Positions 48,612-57,758 of a stretch of 64,000 nt of DNA are shown here, piece after piece. The stretch spans positions 37,942 to 101,941 of the forward strand of contig JACRIN010000033.1 of the NCBI GenBank assembly GCA_016220085.1, given 5' to 3'. The position numbers were made by a program, and so were the translations under genes. This DNA is from Planctomycetota bacterium (GTDB lineage Bacteria > Planctomycetota > UBA1135 > GCA-002686595). How positions within the stretch are numbered: the first letter of the stretch is position 1; every line of letters starts with the position of its first letter. The notes under the pieces are model-generated. The model did not search any database and was not told the DNA's origin. It saw nothing but the letters and a program-made list of their open reading frames with translations.

Positions 48612-50167
48612 CCTCCGAGACGCTCTCGAAGCCCGGCGACGAGCCCGCGGCCCTCGGCGCGTTCCTCGCGCGCGCCGACGATCGGCTGAATCCGATCCTG
48701 GTCAAGGAAGTGCGTCAGGCGCTGCGCGGCCGGTACTTCCGGAACCTGTTCTGGTTGACGGTGGTGCTCGCGACCGCGCTCGGCGTGTTCATGATCGTGC
48801 TCGCGAACGTCGACGGCGATCTCGACGAGCTCGGTACGAACTTCTTCATGGCGACGTTCGGCGTGCTCTCGTTCGCCGTGCACACGTTCGTACCGTTCTG
48901 GGCGTTCCAGTCGATGGGCGCGGAATGGGAGGAGAACACCTTCGACCTGCTGGTGATCTCCGATCTGCGGCCGAAGCAGCTCGTCGTCGGCAAGGTGCTC
49001 GCGGCGACGGTGCAAGCGCTGCTCTACTACTCGGCGTTCTCGCCGTTCCTGGTGTCGACCTTCCTGATGGGCGGCGTCGACATCCTCGCGATCGGGCTCG
49101 CGATCGGGCTCTCGATCCTCGTCTCGACGACGCTGTCGTTCCTCGCCGTCGCGCTTTCGACGCTCGGCCGGACGAAGATCGTGCGCGCGGCGCTCGCGAT
49201 GCTGCTCGCTTGCGCTTTGCTGCCGGTGTCCGCCGGAGCGATCGGATTCGCGACGATGCTCGTCCAGGCGCCGAACGTGCTCCGGGACCGCGACTTCCAG
49301 TACGCCGTCGCGATGTTCGGGTCCGTGTTGCCGATCGTCGCACTGTTCGCGTTCGCGATCGGCTGCGCCAGGCTAGCGCACGAAGAGGAGAACCGGTCGA
49401 GCGCGTTGCGCGTGCTCGCGTCCGCGATCACGGTGGTGACGCTCGCTTGGGCAGCGGTCGGATACACGACGTTCTTCCGCGGCGAAGAGCAGTTCGTCAT
49501 CGCTCTGGTCGGCGCCGGCTGCGCGCTCGCGATGGTCGCGTACGTCTTCTTCGCCACCGAGCCCGAGCCGTTCGGTCGGCGAGTCGCGAGGCAGGTGCCG
49601 AGCTCCAGAACGCTCGCGCTCTGCAGCCTGCCGTGGTTGCCGGGCGGCGCCCGCGGGCTCGCGCTGCTGATCGGCAACGCGCTGTTGACCCTGCTCGTCG
49701 TCGGGCCGCTCGCGCTGCTCGAAGGCGACGAATCGATCGTCGTGTTCACCCTCGCGCTCTATCTCTACGCGTTGGTGGTCGTCGGTTTGCCGTCCGGGAT
49801 CGCGTCGTACTTCGTGCGCACGCTGCGGGGCCGGACGGCGGTGCGGGTCGCGATCCCACTGCTGCTCGGGCTCGCGATCTTCCTGCCGTCGATCGCCGGC
49901 ATGCTGCTCGACGTGCACGCGTGGATGGAGCTCGAGCATCCGCTCGATCCCTTCTGGGTGCTCGCTTGCCTCGTCGACCTGAACTTGGCCGACGCGGGCC
50001 CCGGCCTCGCGCTGCTCGCGATCGGCGTCGTGCTGACCGCGATCGTCAACGCGAAGCGCGTCGGCAACGCGGTCGCCGAGGTCCTGCGCTGCTCCGCCGA
50101 GCGCCGCGCGCGCGAAGCGGCAGCCGCCCAAGCCACCCACACTACCGATGCCGCGCCCCAGCGCTGA
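48608..50167 (+). CDS. ABC-type permease (ABC-2-like)
   Basis: The 519-residue protein has about 12 hydrophobic segments. Early motifs are N-P-I-L-V-K-E-V-R-Q-A-L-R-G-R-Y-F and F-W-L-T-V-V-L-A, followed by W-A-F-Q-S-M-G-A-E-W-E-E-N-T-F-D-L-L, the pattern of ABC-2 membrane proteins with a conserved E-x-x-x-x-T-x-E/D-L-L. The ATG overlaps the ATPase stop (ATGA). It is the membrane partner of that ATPase. It overlaps the DUF58 gene start by 20 bp. It may export an envelope component, but this is inference from the cluster. Confidence 0.85.
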   Translation: MTSETLSKPGDEPAALGAFLARADDRLNPILVKEVRQALRGRYFRNLFWLTVVLATALGVFMIVLANVDGDLDELGTNFFMATFGVLSFAVHTFVPFWAFQSMGAEWEENTFDLLVISDLRPKQLVVGKVLAATVQALLYYSAFSPFLVSTFLMGGVDILAIGLAIGLSILVSTTLSFLAVALSTLGRTKIVRAALAMLLACALLPVSAGAIGFATMLVQAPNVLRDRDFQYAVAMFGSVLPIVALFAFAIGCARLAHEEENRSSALRVLASAITVVTLAWAAVGYTTFFRGEEQFVIALVGAGCALAMVAYVFFATEPEPFGRRVARQVPSSRTLALCSLPWLPGGARGLALLIGNALLTLLVVGPLALLEGDESIVVFTLALYLYALVVVGLPSGIASYFVRTLRGRTAVRVAIPLLLGLAIFLPSIAGMLLDVHAWMELEHPLDPFWVLACLVDLNLADAGPGLALLAIGVVLTAIVNAKRVGNAVAEVLRCSAERRAREAAAAQATHTTDAAPQR

Positions 50168-50996
50168 CGCGGAACGCCTCGCCGAGCGCCATCGGCTCGC
50201 GCTCTTCGAAGTGCCGCGGCGCGGACTCGCGGGCGAGCTGCTCGGGCGCGGTACCGGTTCGAGCCTCGAGTTCCAGGACCGCCGCAACTACGCGCCCGGC
50301 GACGATATCCGCCACCTCGATTGGCGAGCGATGGCGCGCAGCGACCAGGCGTTGGTGCGCGTCTATCGCGAGGAGCTCCTTCCGCGGCTCGAGCTCGTGC
50401 TCGACCTCTCGCGCTCGATGGCGAGCGATCCCGAGAAGGCCGCGCGCGCCCTCGACCTCGCGTACGTGCTCGCGCGCTCCGCCGAGCTCGCGAGCTCCGA
50501 GGTGCGGATCACGCTCTGCGGCGAGCGGCCCGAGCGCATCGCTCTCGAGCGCCTGCACGCGCGAGAGACCGAGTTCGAAGCGCGCGCGCCGCTCGGCATC
50601 GCGCTCGCGGAAGCGGCGTCGCTCTTCACGCCCGGCGGCCTGCGCGTGGTGATCTCCGATTTCCTGGCGCCGTTCGACGCGCGCGAGCTCGTCCGGCCGC
50701 TCGCGGCGCGCTCGGGCGGCCTGGTGCTGCTCCAGGTGCTCTCGGGCTTCGATCGCGCGCCCGCCGTCGGCACCGCGCTGCGGCTGGTCGACGCCGAGAG
50801 CGACGAGAGTCTCGACGCCTGGCTCGACGAAGCGACGGTCGACGGCTATCGGCGGCGGCTGAAGCACCTGATCGACGGCCTGGAGGTCGAGACGCGCCGC
50901 GCGAACGGCCGGTTCTTCTCGCTCGACGCCTCGGAGCCGCTCGCGCTGCAGGTCGACCGCGACCTGATCCCCGCGGGCGTGCTCGCCGCGAACTGA
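50148..50996 (+). CDS. DUF58 protein (MoxR-associated, von Willebrand-like)
   Basis: The 282-residue protein shows the DUF58 motif: F-Q-D-R-R-N-Y-A-P-G-D-D-I-R-H-L-D-W-R-A then A-R-S-D-Q. This is followed by a von Willebrand-like region with L-V-L-D-L-S-R-S-M (MIDAS-like D-L-S-R-S) and V-V-I-S-D-F. DUF58 proteins pair with MoxR ATPases, as here. The start overlaps the permease gene by 20 bp. No transmembrane helix is visible. Confidence 0.92.
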   Translation: MPRPSADAERLAERHRLALFEVPRRGLAGELLGRGTGSSLEFQDRRNYAPGDDIRHLDWRAMARSDQALVRVYREELLPRLELVLDLSRSMASDPEKAARALDLAYVLARSAELASSEVRITLCGERPERIALERLHARETEFEARAPLGIALAEAASLFTPGGLRVVISDFLAPFDARELVRPLAARSGGLVLLQVLSGFDRAPAVGTALRLVDAESDESLDAWLDEATVDGYRRRLKHLIDGLEVETRRANGRFFSLDASEPLALQVDRDLIPAGVLAAN

Positions 50997-51039
50997 CGCT
51001 CGCACGCTCCGCCGCGCGAGCTTAGTCTCGCGCCACGCC

Positions 51040-52854
51040 ATGGCAGGCAGCTCCCCCGCCCCGTCCGTTCCGCGCCTCGACCACGCCGCGATCGGCAACG
51101 GACGGGTGCTCGCGCTCGTCTCGCCGCGCGCTTCGATCGACTGGCTGTGCATGCCGCGCTTCGACTCGCCGTCGGTGTTCGCGCGGTTGCTCGACGAGCA
51201 GAAGGGCGGCACGTTCCGCGTGTTGGTCGGCGGCGAGGAACGCCACGGCTCGCTCGCGTACCTCCAGAACACCAACGTCTCGCGCGTCGTGATCGAGGCC
51301 GCCGAGGGCTCGTTCGAGGTGCTCGACTTCGCGCCGCGCATCCCGGACGGCTTCGGCGTGCACGCTCCGATCGAGCTCGTGCGCCTGATTCGGCCCTTGG
51401 TCGGCGAGCCGCGGATCGCGGTCGATTTCGACCCCCGCCCGGACTGGGGTCGCCGCCCGGTGCAGTTCGTCGAGGAAGACCGCGGCGTGCGCGTGATCGG
51501 CGGGACGCATCCGCTCTCGCTGGTGACCAACCTGCCGATCGCGTGGCTGCTCGGCCGACGCGCGTTCCCGCTGACCGGGCCGACGTGGTTCGTCCTGCGC
51601 TGGGGCGCGCGCGACGAACGGCCGAACCTCGCCCAGATCGAGCACGATCTCGATCGCACGGTGCGCGGCTGGCGCACGTGGGCGAAGACGTGCGCGCTGC
51701 CGCACTTCGCGCCGGAGCTCGTCCTGCGCTCCGCGCTCTGCCTCGTGCTGCACGCGTCGCAGGACACCGGCGCGATCATCGCCTCGGCGACCACCAGCAT
51801 CCCCGAGGCGATGGGCACCGAGCGCACGTGGGACTATCGCTATTGTTGGCTGCGCGACTCGGCATTCGTCGTCGAGGCGCTGCGGCGGTTGAGTCACTTG
51901 AACGAAGGCGAGCGCTTCGTCCATTACCTGCGCACGATCGTCGATTCGGGCCCGTTGCAGCCCGTGTACGGGATCGGCGGCGAGCGCGAGCTCCCCGAGG
52001 AATTCCTCCCCCACCTCGCGGGCTTCGGCGGCAATGGGCACGTGCGGATCGGCAACGCCGCGTGCAGCCAGCAGCAGCACGACCTGATGGGCGAAGTCGT
52101 GCTGTGCCTCGAGACGCTCTTGACCGATCCGCGGATCGTCCACGAGCACCCGGAGAGTTACCTGCGCCTGATCGACGACCTCGTCGAGCGCGCGATCGCC
52201 GCCGCGGAAACGCCCGACACCGGGATCTGGGAGTTCCGCACGCTCTTCAAGCAGTACACGTTCTCGCAGGCGATGTGCTGGGTCGCGGCGCACCGCGGCG
52301 AGCAGGTCGCGCGGCGTTTCGGTCTTTCCGCGAAGGCCGAGCGCTGGGGCGCGGCCGCGGAACGGCTGCGCGCGCGCGTGCTCGACCGCGGCTTCAGCCG
52401 CGAGCTCGGCTTCTTCACGCAGGCGCTCGACGGCCAGCACGCCGACGCGTCGAACCTGCTCTTGCCGAGCATCGGCCTGATCGACGCGCGCGATCCGCGT
52501 TTCGTGTCGACGGTGCGCGCGTACGAGAAGCTCCTGGTCGTCGACGGCGCGATGCTGCGCTATCGCCACCCCGACGACTTCGGCGAGACCGAGAGCGCGT
52601 TCACGATGTGCTCGTTCTGGTGGGCGGAAGCGCTGGCGTTGATGGGCGAGCTCGATCGCGCGATCGAGATCTTCGAGCGCACGGCGAGCTTCGCGAACCC
52701 GGTCGGCCTCTTCTCCGAGGACGTCGATCCGAAGACGCGCGCGCTGCTCGGCAACTTCCCGCAGGCGTACACGCACGTCGGCTTGCTCCACGCGGCGACG
52801 ACGCTCGGCGAGCTGCGCGGCGCGCGCGACGGCCGCGTGCGCGCGTGGGTGTAG
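51040..52854 (+). CDS. Glycoside hydrolase family 15 (glucoamylase/trehalase-like)
   Basis: The 604-residue protein has the GH15 N-terminal domain pattern (A-A-I-G-N-G-R-V-L-A-L-V-S, S-I-D-W-L-C-M-P-R-F-D-S-P-S-V-F) and the (alpha/alpha)6 barrel: T-W-D-Y-R-Y-C-W-L-R-D-S-A-F, D-T-G-I-W-E-F-R (probable acid Glu), and T-E-S-A-F-T-M-C-S-F-W-W-A-E-A-L (probable base region). No signal peptide is seen, so it is probably cytoplasmic. It would release glucose from alpha-glucans or trehalose. The polyglucan operon is 5 kb downstream on the same strand. Confidence 0.92.
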   Translation: MAGSSPAPSVPRLDHAAIGNGRVLALVSPRASIDWLCMPRFDSPSVFARLLDEQKGGTFRVLVGGEERHGSLAYLQNTNVSRVVIEAAEGSFEVLDFAPRIPDGFGVHAPIELVRLIRPLVGEPRIAVDFDPRPDWGRRPVQFVEEDRGVRVIGGTHPLSLVTNLPIAWLLGRRAFPLTGPTWFVLRWGARDERPNLAQIEHDLDRTVRGWRTWAKTCALPHFAPELVLRSALCLVLHASQDTGAIIASATTSIPEAMGTERTWDYRYCWLRDSAFVVEALRRLSHLNEGERFVHYLRTIVDSGPLQPVYGIGGERELPEEFLPHLAGFGGNGHVRIGNAACSQQQHDLMGEVVLCLETLLTDPRIVHEHPESYLRLIDDLVERAIAAAETPDTGIWEFRTLFKQYTFSQAMCWVAAHRGEQVARRFGLSAKAERWGAAAERLRARVLDRGFSRELGFFTQALDGQHADASNLLLPSIGLIDARDPRFVSTVRAYEKLLVVDGAMLRYRHPDDFGETESAFTMCSFWWAEALALMGELDRAIEIFERTASFANPVGLFSEDVDPKTRALLGNFPQAYTHVGLLHAATTLGELRGARDGRVRAWV

Positions 52855-52900
52855 GCGCTGCGCGCGGACGCGCGCGGGCCGAGCGCTCGCTCGACGGCGC

Positions 52901-55756
52901 CTAACGCGGCTTGCGGCGCCTTTCGAGCTCGGCGCGGGCGCGTTCCATCGCTTCGGCGGCGGAGCCCGCGTCCGCGGCGCGCGACTTGGCCGGGTCCGTG
53001 CGCGACGCCGGCTCGGCGCGCGACGGCATCGCGTCCCGCGACGGCGAGCCGGACGCGTCCGCGCGCGCCGGAGCGCTCTGCGAGCGCGTGGCGGCGGCCT
53101 TGGCGAGCGCCGCGGTCGCTCCCGTCGGCACCGACGCCGGCTCGGCGACGCGACGCAGGCTCGGAAGCCGCACACGCGACGGCCACTTCACGAACGCGAA
53201 CAGCTCGAGCCGCCGCGTCGCGATCTCGACGAGCCACAAGAGGATCGCCGCGAGCACGAGCTCGCGCGCGATCGAGCGCCACGCGTTCGAATCGCGCGAG
53301 CCGCGCCAGAACTCAGTCGCGGTCGCGACGTTCTCGCCGCCGGATTCCTGCGCGATCCGCGCGAGCAGCCGCGCGCCGGCGTCTCGGTCGCGGCGCGGCG
53401 CGAACTCGGGGCTGTACGACAGCACGATCGGCGGCAACGCGACGCCCTTGCGCGCGCCGGGCGCGCCGACCTGCAACGTCCCGAGGCTGACTCCGGCGCG
53501 CTCGAGCTCGAAACGCGCCTCGTACCGCGAGTCGCCGACGCGCACGAGCTCGAGCTCGCGCGCCGCGCCGCTCGGATCCGTGATCCGCGCCGTGAGCTCC
53601 GACGCGTCGGGCGCGCGCGGCGCCGCGGGATCGACCTCGACCGACACCACCGCTTGGCGGCCCTCGCGGCGCACCGAGGTGAAGACCTCCGTCGGCTCCT
53701 CGAGTCCCGCGAGCCAGCGCAACGCGGTGACGAAGAAGTCCGCGAAGCCCGGCCACGCGATCACCTCCGCGCCGTACGTGCCGCCGACCTCGCCGGTGAA
53801 CGCTGCGGCGCGGCCGAGCCCGCGCTGCGCGAACGCGAAGACCGGCGCGCGATGCTCGTCCGCGGTCAGCACGCCGACGCTCGCGTCCGGCCGCAGGTAC
53901 GTCAGGTTGTAGCCGCCGAGCGTCGGGAAGCCCGCGCGCTCGAGCGCGGAGCTCGGATCGCCGAGCGCGAAGAGCTCCGACGTCGTCTCCGCCGCGGTCG
54001 GCTCGTCGACGAACGTCGAGCGCGAGAACGTCAGCGTGTCCTGCGCGAACAGGCGCGGCAAATCGTCGGGCACGAGCGTGAAGTACACCGCGCCCTCGCC
54101 TTTCGCCGCGAGGTCCTTCAGGAACTGCGCGTCGCTGTCGCTCTCGGTGCCGAGCGCGATCACCGAGAGCGTCGTGTTCATGCGCACGAGCTCGCCGACC
54201 AGCTCCATGCAGCCTTCCTGCTCCTCCGAGTCCGCCGCGTCGGCGAAGAGCACGACGTGCCGATTCGCTTGCGGCGCTTCGTCGAGCATCCGCGCGGCCG
54301 CGCGCAAGCCGGTGTAGCAGTAGATGCCGCCGCCCGACGACTGCACGCGCAGCACGTTCTGCACGATCGGCGCGGGATCGTCGACCAGCGTCAGCGCCTG
54401 GATCACGTGATCCGACGAGTCGACGACGATCACGCCGATCGAGTCGACCGGGGTCAACAGCTCGATCGACGCCGCCGCGCCGCGGTTCGCGAGGTCCATC
54501 TTCTGCACGCCGGGTGCGACTTCGACCGCCATCGAGCCCGAACGGTCCATCACGATCACCTGCGCGACGCCTTGCTTGCGCTTCTCCTGGCGCATCTCCA
54601 GGCTGACCGGCAAGAGCTCGTCGAGCGTCGACTTGTAGTAGCCGCCGAGACCGAAGCTCGCCTTGCCGCCGGTGACCAGCAAGCCGCCGCCGCGTTCGCG
54701 CACGAAGTCGTCGAGCGCCTTCATCCCGTCGAGGCCGACGCGCGACGCGGCGACGTTCTCGAGCACCACCGCGCGGTACGCGGCGAGCCCGACGCGCGAG
54801 AGCCGAGCGACCTCCGGCGTTCGCACTTCGAGCGGCACGCCGGACTTCGCGAGCGCCGCGACCAGTGCGTCCGCTGCGCCGTCGTGGTTGACGACCAGCA
54901 CGGGCTTTGCGCCGACGACGCGCAGCGCGCCGAGGCCGACGTCGTTCTCGCGCGTCTGGTCGCCGTCGGCGCGCACGCGCAGCGTGTAGGTCGCGACTCC
55001 GGCGCGAGGCGCGCGGTCGCGGAAGAGCAGGCGGTTCGCGCCGGAGCCGAGTTCGCGCTTGCCGCTCGAGAGCGGCGTGCCGTCGCGCAGGAGCTCGTAC
55101 TCGACGGCGGTCGCCGCGCTCGCGAAGAGCCAGCCGCTGAATTGGAAGGGCTCGCCGAGCGCGACCTCGTCGGGCAGGTCGAGCGCTTCGACGGCGATGT
55201 CGAGCCCGCTCGAGCGCGCGAGCGGCCGCACGTCGACGCGCACGCGGCGCGCGAACGCACGCCGAGCGGCCGCGAGCGCGTCGCCGTCGGTCTCCTCGCC
55301 GTCGGAGAGCAGCGCGATCGAGCCCGGCCGATCCGTCGGGATCAGCTCGAGCGCCGCGTCGAGCGCGCGCGCGAGATTCGAGCCATCGCCGTCCTGCGAC
55401 TTGGTGAAACCGGTGAAGCGCAGCGAGCCGCTCGGCAGACGCTCGAGCGCCGCGTTGCGACCGAACGCGACGATGCCGACGCGGTCGCCGCTCTCGCGCG
55501 CGGCCTCGACCAGGGTCAGGAGCTCGGTCGCCGTGCGCTCGGACTCCGCGGGCATCGATTGCGAGCGGTCGACGACGACGACGAGGTCGCGGCCGACGTC
55601 GGTGCGGCGCAAGTACGGCGACGAGAGCGCGAGCACGAGCAACGCGAGCACCAGCGCGCGGACGACCGTGACGCCGACGCCGCGGGTGCGCAACTTCCAC
55701 GCGAGCCACGCCGCGGGCAACGCGAGCAGCAAGAACTCCGGGTGCAGGAAACCCAT
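52901..55756 (-). CDS. Large von Willebrand factor A membrane protein (two MIDAS domains)
   Basis: The 951-residue protein has two N-terminal hydrophobic helices (about 7-22 and 28-45), then a vWA domain with V-V-V-D-R-S-Q-S-M (D-x-S-x-S). Next come beta-rich domains and a GATase-like segment with F-V-R-E-R-G-G-G-L-L-V-T-G-G. A second vWA follows with V-I-V-M-D-R-S-G-S-M, then more beta-rich sequence, a transmembrane helix near residue 800, and a long low-complexity tail rich in Ala, Arg, Ser and Pro (about 830-951). Both MIDAS motifs look intact. The ATG at 55756 overlaps the stop of the BatA-like gene (ATGA). A role with MoxR in envelope assembly is inferred. Confidence 0.87.
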   Translation of the reverse strand: MGFLHPEFLLLALPAAWLAWKLRTRGVGVTVVRALVLALLVLALSSPYLRRTDVGRDLVVVVDRSQSMPAESERTATELLTLVEAARESGDRVGIVAFGRNAALERLPSGSLRFTGFTKSQDGDGSNLARALDAALELIPTDRPGSIALLSDGEETDGDALAAARRAFARRVRVDVRPLARSSGLDIAVEALDLPDEVALGEPFQFSGWLFASAATAVEYELLRDGTPLSSGKRELGSGANRLLFRDRAPRAGVATYTLRVRADGDQTRENDVGLGALRVVGAKPVLVVNHDGAADALVAALAKSGVPLEVRTPEVARLSRVGLAAYRAVVLENVAASRVGLDGMKALDDFVRERGGGLLVTGGKASFGLGGYYKSTLDELLPVSLEMRQEKRKQGVAQVIVMDRSGSMAVEVAPGVQKMDLANRGAAASIELLTPVDSIGVIVVDSSDHVIQALTLVDDPAPIVQNVLRVQSSGGGIYCYTGLRAAARMLDEAPQANRHVVLFADAADSEEQEGCMELVGELVRMNTTLSVIALGTESDSDAQFLKDLAAKGEGAVYFTLVPDDLPRLFAQDTLTFSRSTFVDEPTAAETTSELFALGDPSSALERAGFPTLGGYNLTYLRPDASVGVLTADEHRAPVFAFAQRGLGRAAAFTGEVGGTYGAEVIAWPGFADFFVTALRWLAGLEEPTEVFTSVRREGRQAVVSVEVDPAAPRAPDASELTARITDPSGAARELELVRVGDSRYEARFELERAGVSLGTLQVGAPGARKGVALPPIVLSYSPEFAPRRDRDAGARLLARIAQESGGENVATATEFWRGSRDSNAWRSIARELVLAAILLWLVEIATRRLELFAFVKWPSRVRLPSLRRVAEPASVPTGATAALAKAAATRSQSAPARADASGSPSRDAMPSRAEPASRTDPAKSRAADAGSAAEAMERARAELERRRKPR

Positions 55757-57627
55757 CAGGCGGCCCCCGGACCGAGCGCGGCGAGCCGACGCGCGCCGCG
55801 CGCGAGCACCCAGAAGTCGAGCAGCACGAGCGCGAGCGCGAGCGCGACCAAAGCGAGCTCGGGCCACGCGAAATCGACCTCGGGCGCGTCCGCGGAGACC
55901 TCGGCGGGCCGCCGACCGGACGAACGCGCGCGCAGGTCGGACTCGCGGGGATCGACGAAACTGACCGCGAGCCGACCGACCGTTTGCGCGCCGAGCGAGA
56001 GTTCCCACACGCCGGTCTGCGCGAGCCCGTCGAGCACGAACTCCGCGCGCGGCGGGATCTCGCGCCGTTCGCCGTCGGGCGCGGTGAGCACGTACGGCGT
56101 GCGCGCCTCGCGCGCGGCGGCGAGCTCGCCGCCCGCGCGGTAGACGACGGACTCGCCGAACGCGACGTTGACGCGCGCGAGCCCGGGCAGCGCGGCGCGA
56201 CGGACCTCGGCGAGGTTCGCGAGCAGGATCGGCCAGTCCGGCGAGCGCGCGAGCGTCGCGCGCTCCGGATCGAGCCGCAGGCGCCAAACCGTGCGCGCAC
56301 CGACCACTTCCTCGGTCAAGAGCGCCAGGTTGCCCGCGGAAACCAGCGGCGAGCCGATCAGAGGCTCGCCGTCGCGCGCGCTCCACACCACGCCCTCCAG
56401 CGTCACGCCTTCGAACGCGCGGTGGCGTTTCTCGATCAGGAACGGCCCGATCCAGTCGTGCGCGTCGCCCTGCGGCCGATCGAGCGCGATCAACGTGGTC
56501 GCGCTGCCGCCCGGCAAGGCCGACGAACCCGCGCCGGCCGGACCCGAAGTCGCGTCGACGAGCGCGAGGTGCGCGGTCTCGATCGACTCCGCGACACGCG
56601 CGTCGGGCACGACCTCGAGCCAACGCTCGAAGTTGCCCTCCTCGCCGCGCGGATCGGCGAGGCCGAGCAACGCGAGCGTTCGCGCGTCGAGGTCGGTCGC
56701 GAGCGCGAGGCCGCGCGCGGGCACCGGCGCGAGCCAGGCGCGGTCGTCGATCGCGAGCGCGTCGGCGCCGAGCCGCGCCTCGACCAGCGGCCCGCCTTCC
56801 GGCAGCTCGAACGCGAAGCTCGCCTTCTCGCCGGGTCCGAGCGCGAGCGCCTTGGTCTCCAGCGTGCGCTCGCCCGCGACCAGCGCGAGCGTCGTCCGGC
56901 CGTCGGCGACGCCCCAGGTCGCGACCGACAGGAACACGCGCTCGACCGGAGCGCCGGTCGAGAGCGAGCGCTCGCGCGTGCGCACCGCGTGCACGAGCGC
57001 GAAGTTGTCGGTGCTCGCGCCGACCGAGACGAGCTCGACCTCGCGCGGGAACGCCGGCGGATCGAAATGGTCGGTCACCACGACGACGCGCCGGCCGCCG
57101 GAGAGCTCGAGCCCGAGCGCGACCGACGGCGTCAGGTCGTGGAACGGCTCGCGCGGCGCGAACCGCGCGAGCGCGTCGCGCGCCTCCGTGGCGTACGCGG
57201 TCGGCCCCGCGAGCAACGCCGGACGCTCGCCGGAGACGATCAGACTGACGCGACCGTCGGCGCCGAGCTCGTCCAGCCGTCGTTCGACCTCCTCGACGGC
57301 TCGCTCGCGCACCGTTCGGCCTTCGAAGCGAGCCGCCATCGACGCCGAGCCGTCGAGGACGACCACCAGGTGCTCAGTGCGCGTCGAGCCCGGCCTCGGA
57401 CCCGCCAACGCGAACGCGAGCGCCGCGGCTGCGATCAATTCGCAAAGCAGAGATGCCGAAGCTCGCAAAGGCTGGCGCTCGCGTCCGGCGACCGGGGTGC
57501 GATCGACCGCTTGCCACAGGAACAGCGCGCTCACCCGTCGCGGCGCGAAACGGCGCCGGAAGAGGTGCAACGCGACGATCGCGGGCAACGCGAGCAGTGC
57601 GAGGAGACCGAGGGGGTGGGCGAACAC
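55756..57627 (-). CDS. BatA-like N-terminal-helix vWA protein
   Basis: The 623-residue protein begins with F-A-H-P-L-G-L-L-A-L-L-A-L-P-A-I-V-A-L-H-L-F-R-R-R, the BatA/aerotolerance-type N-terminal segment, followed by a second hydrophobic helix (about 60-80). A vWA domain starts with V-V-L-D-G-S-A-S-M (D-G-S-A-S MIDAS). Large beta-rich domains follow, and a final transmembrane helix is near residue 590-610 (L-A-L-V-A-L-A-L-A-L-V-L-L-D-F). It is translationally coupled to the larger vWA protein. The pair is divergent from the debranching enzyme gene. Confidence 0.87.
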   Translation of the reverse strand: MFAHPLGLLALLALPAIVALHLFRRRFAPRRVSALFLWQAVDRTPVAGRERQPLRASASLLCELIAAAALAFALAGPRPGSTRTEHLVVVLDGSASMAARFEGRTVRERAVEEVERRLDELGADGRVSLIVSGERPALLAGPTAYATEARDALARFAPREPFHDLTPSVALGLELSGGRRVVVVTDHFDPPAFPREVELVSVGASTDNFALVHAVRTRERSLSTGAPVERVFLSVATWGVADGRTTLALVAGERTLETKALALGPGEKASFAFELPEGGPLVEARLGADALAIDDRAWLAPVPARGLALATDLDARTLALLGLADPRGEEGNFERWLEVVPDARVAESIETAHLALVDATSGPAGAGSSALPGGSATTLIALDRPQGDAHDWIGPFLIEKRHRAFEGVTLEGVVWSARDGEPLIGSPLVSAGNLALLTEEVVGARTVWRLRLDPERATLARSPDWPILLANLAEVRRAALPGLARVNVAFGESVVYRAGGELAAAREARTPYVLTAPDGERREIPPRAEFVLDGLAQTGVWELSLGAQTVGRLAVSFVDPRESDLRARSSGRRPAEVSADAPEVDFAWPELALVALALALVLLDFWVLARGARRLAALGPGAA

Positions 57628-57758
57628 GCGAGCCGGATCAGTCTACCTTCGCGCGCTCGTGGGCATTCCGAGACCGAAGCCTCGAACGGGGCCGTGCGGC
57701 CCATGGAGCCGGGGCATGGCATCCCGTAGAGTTCCCGCCCGCCCGGGAGCTCTGTACC

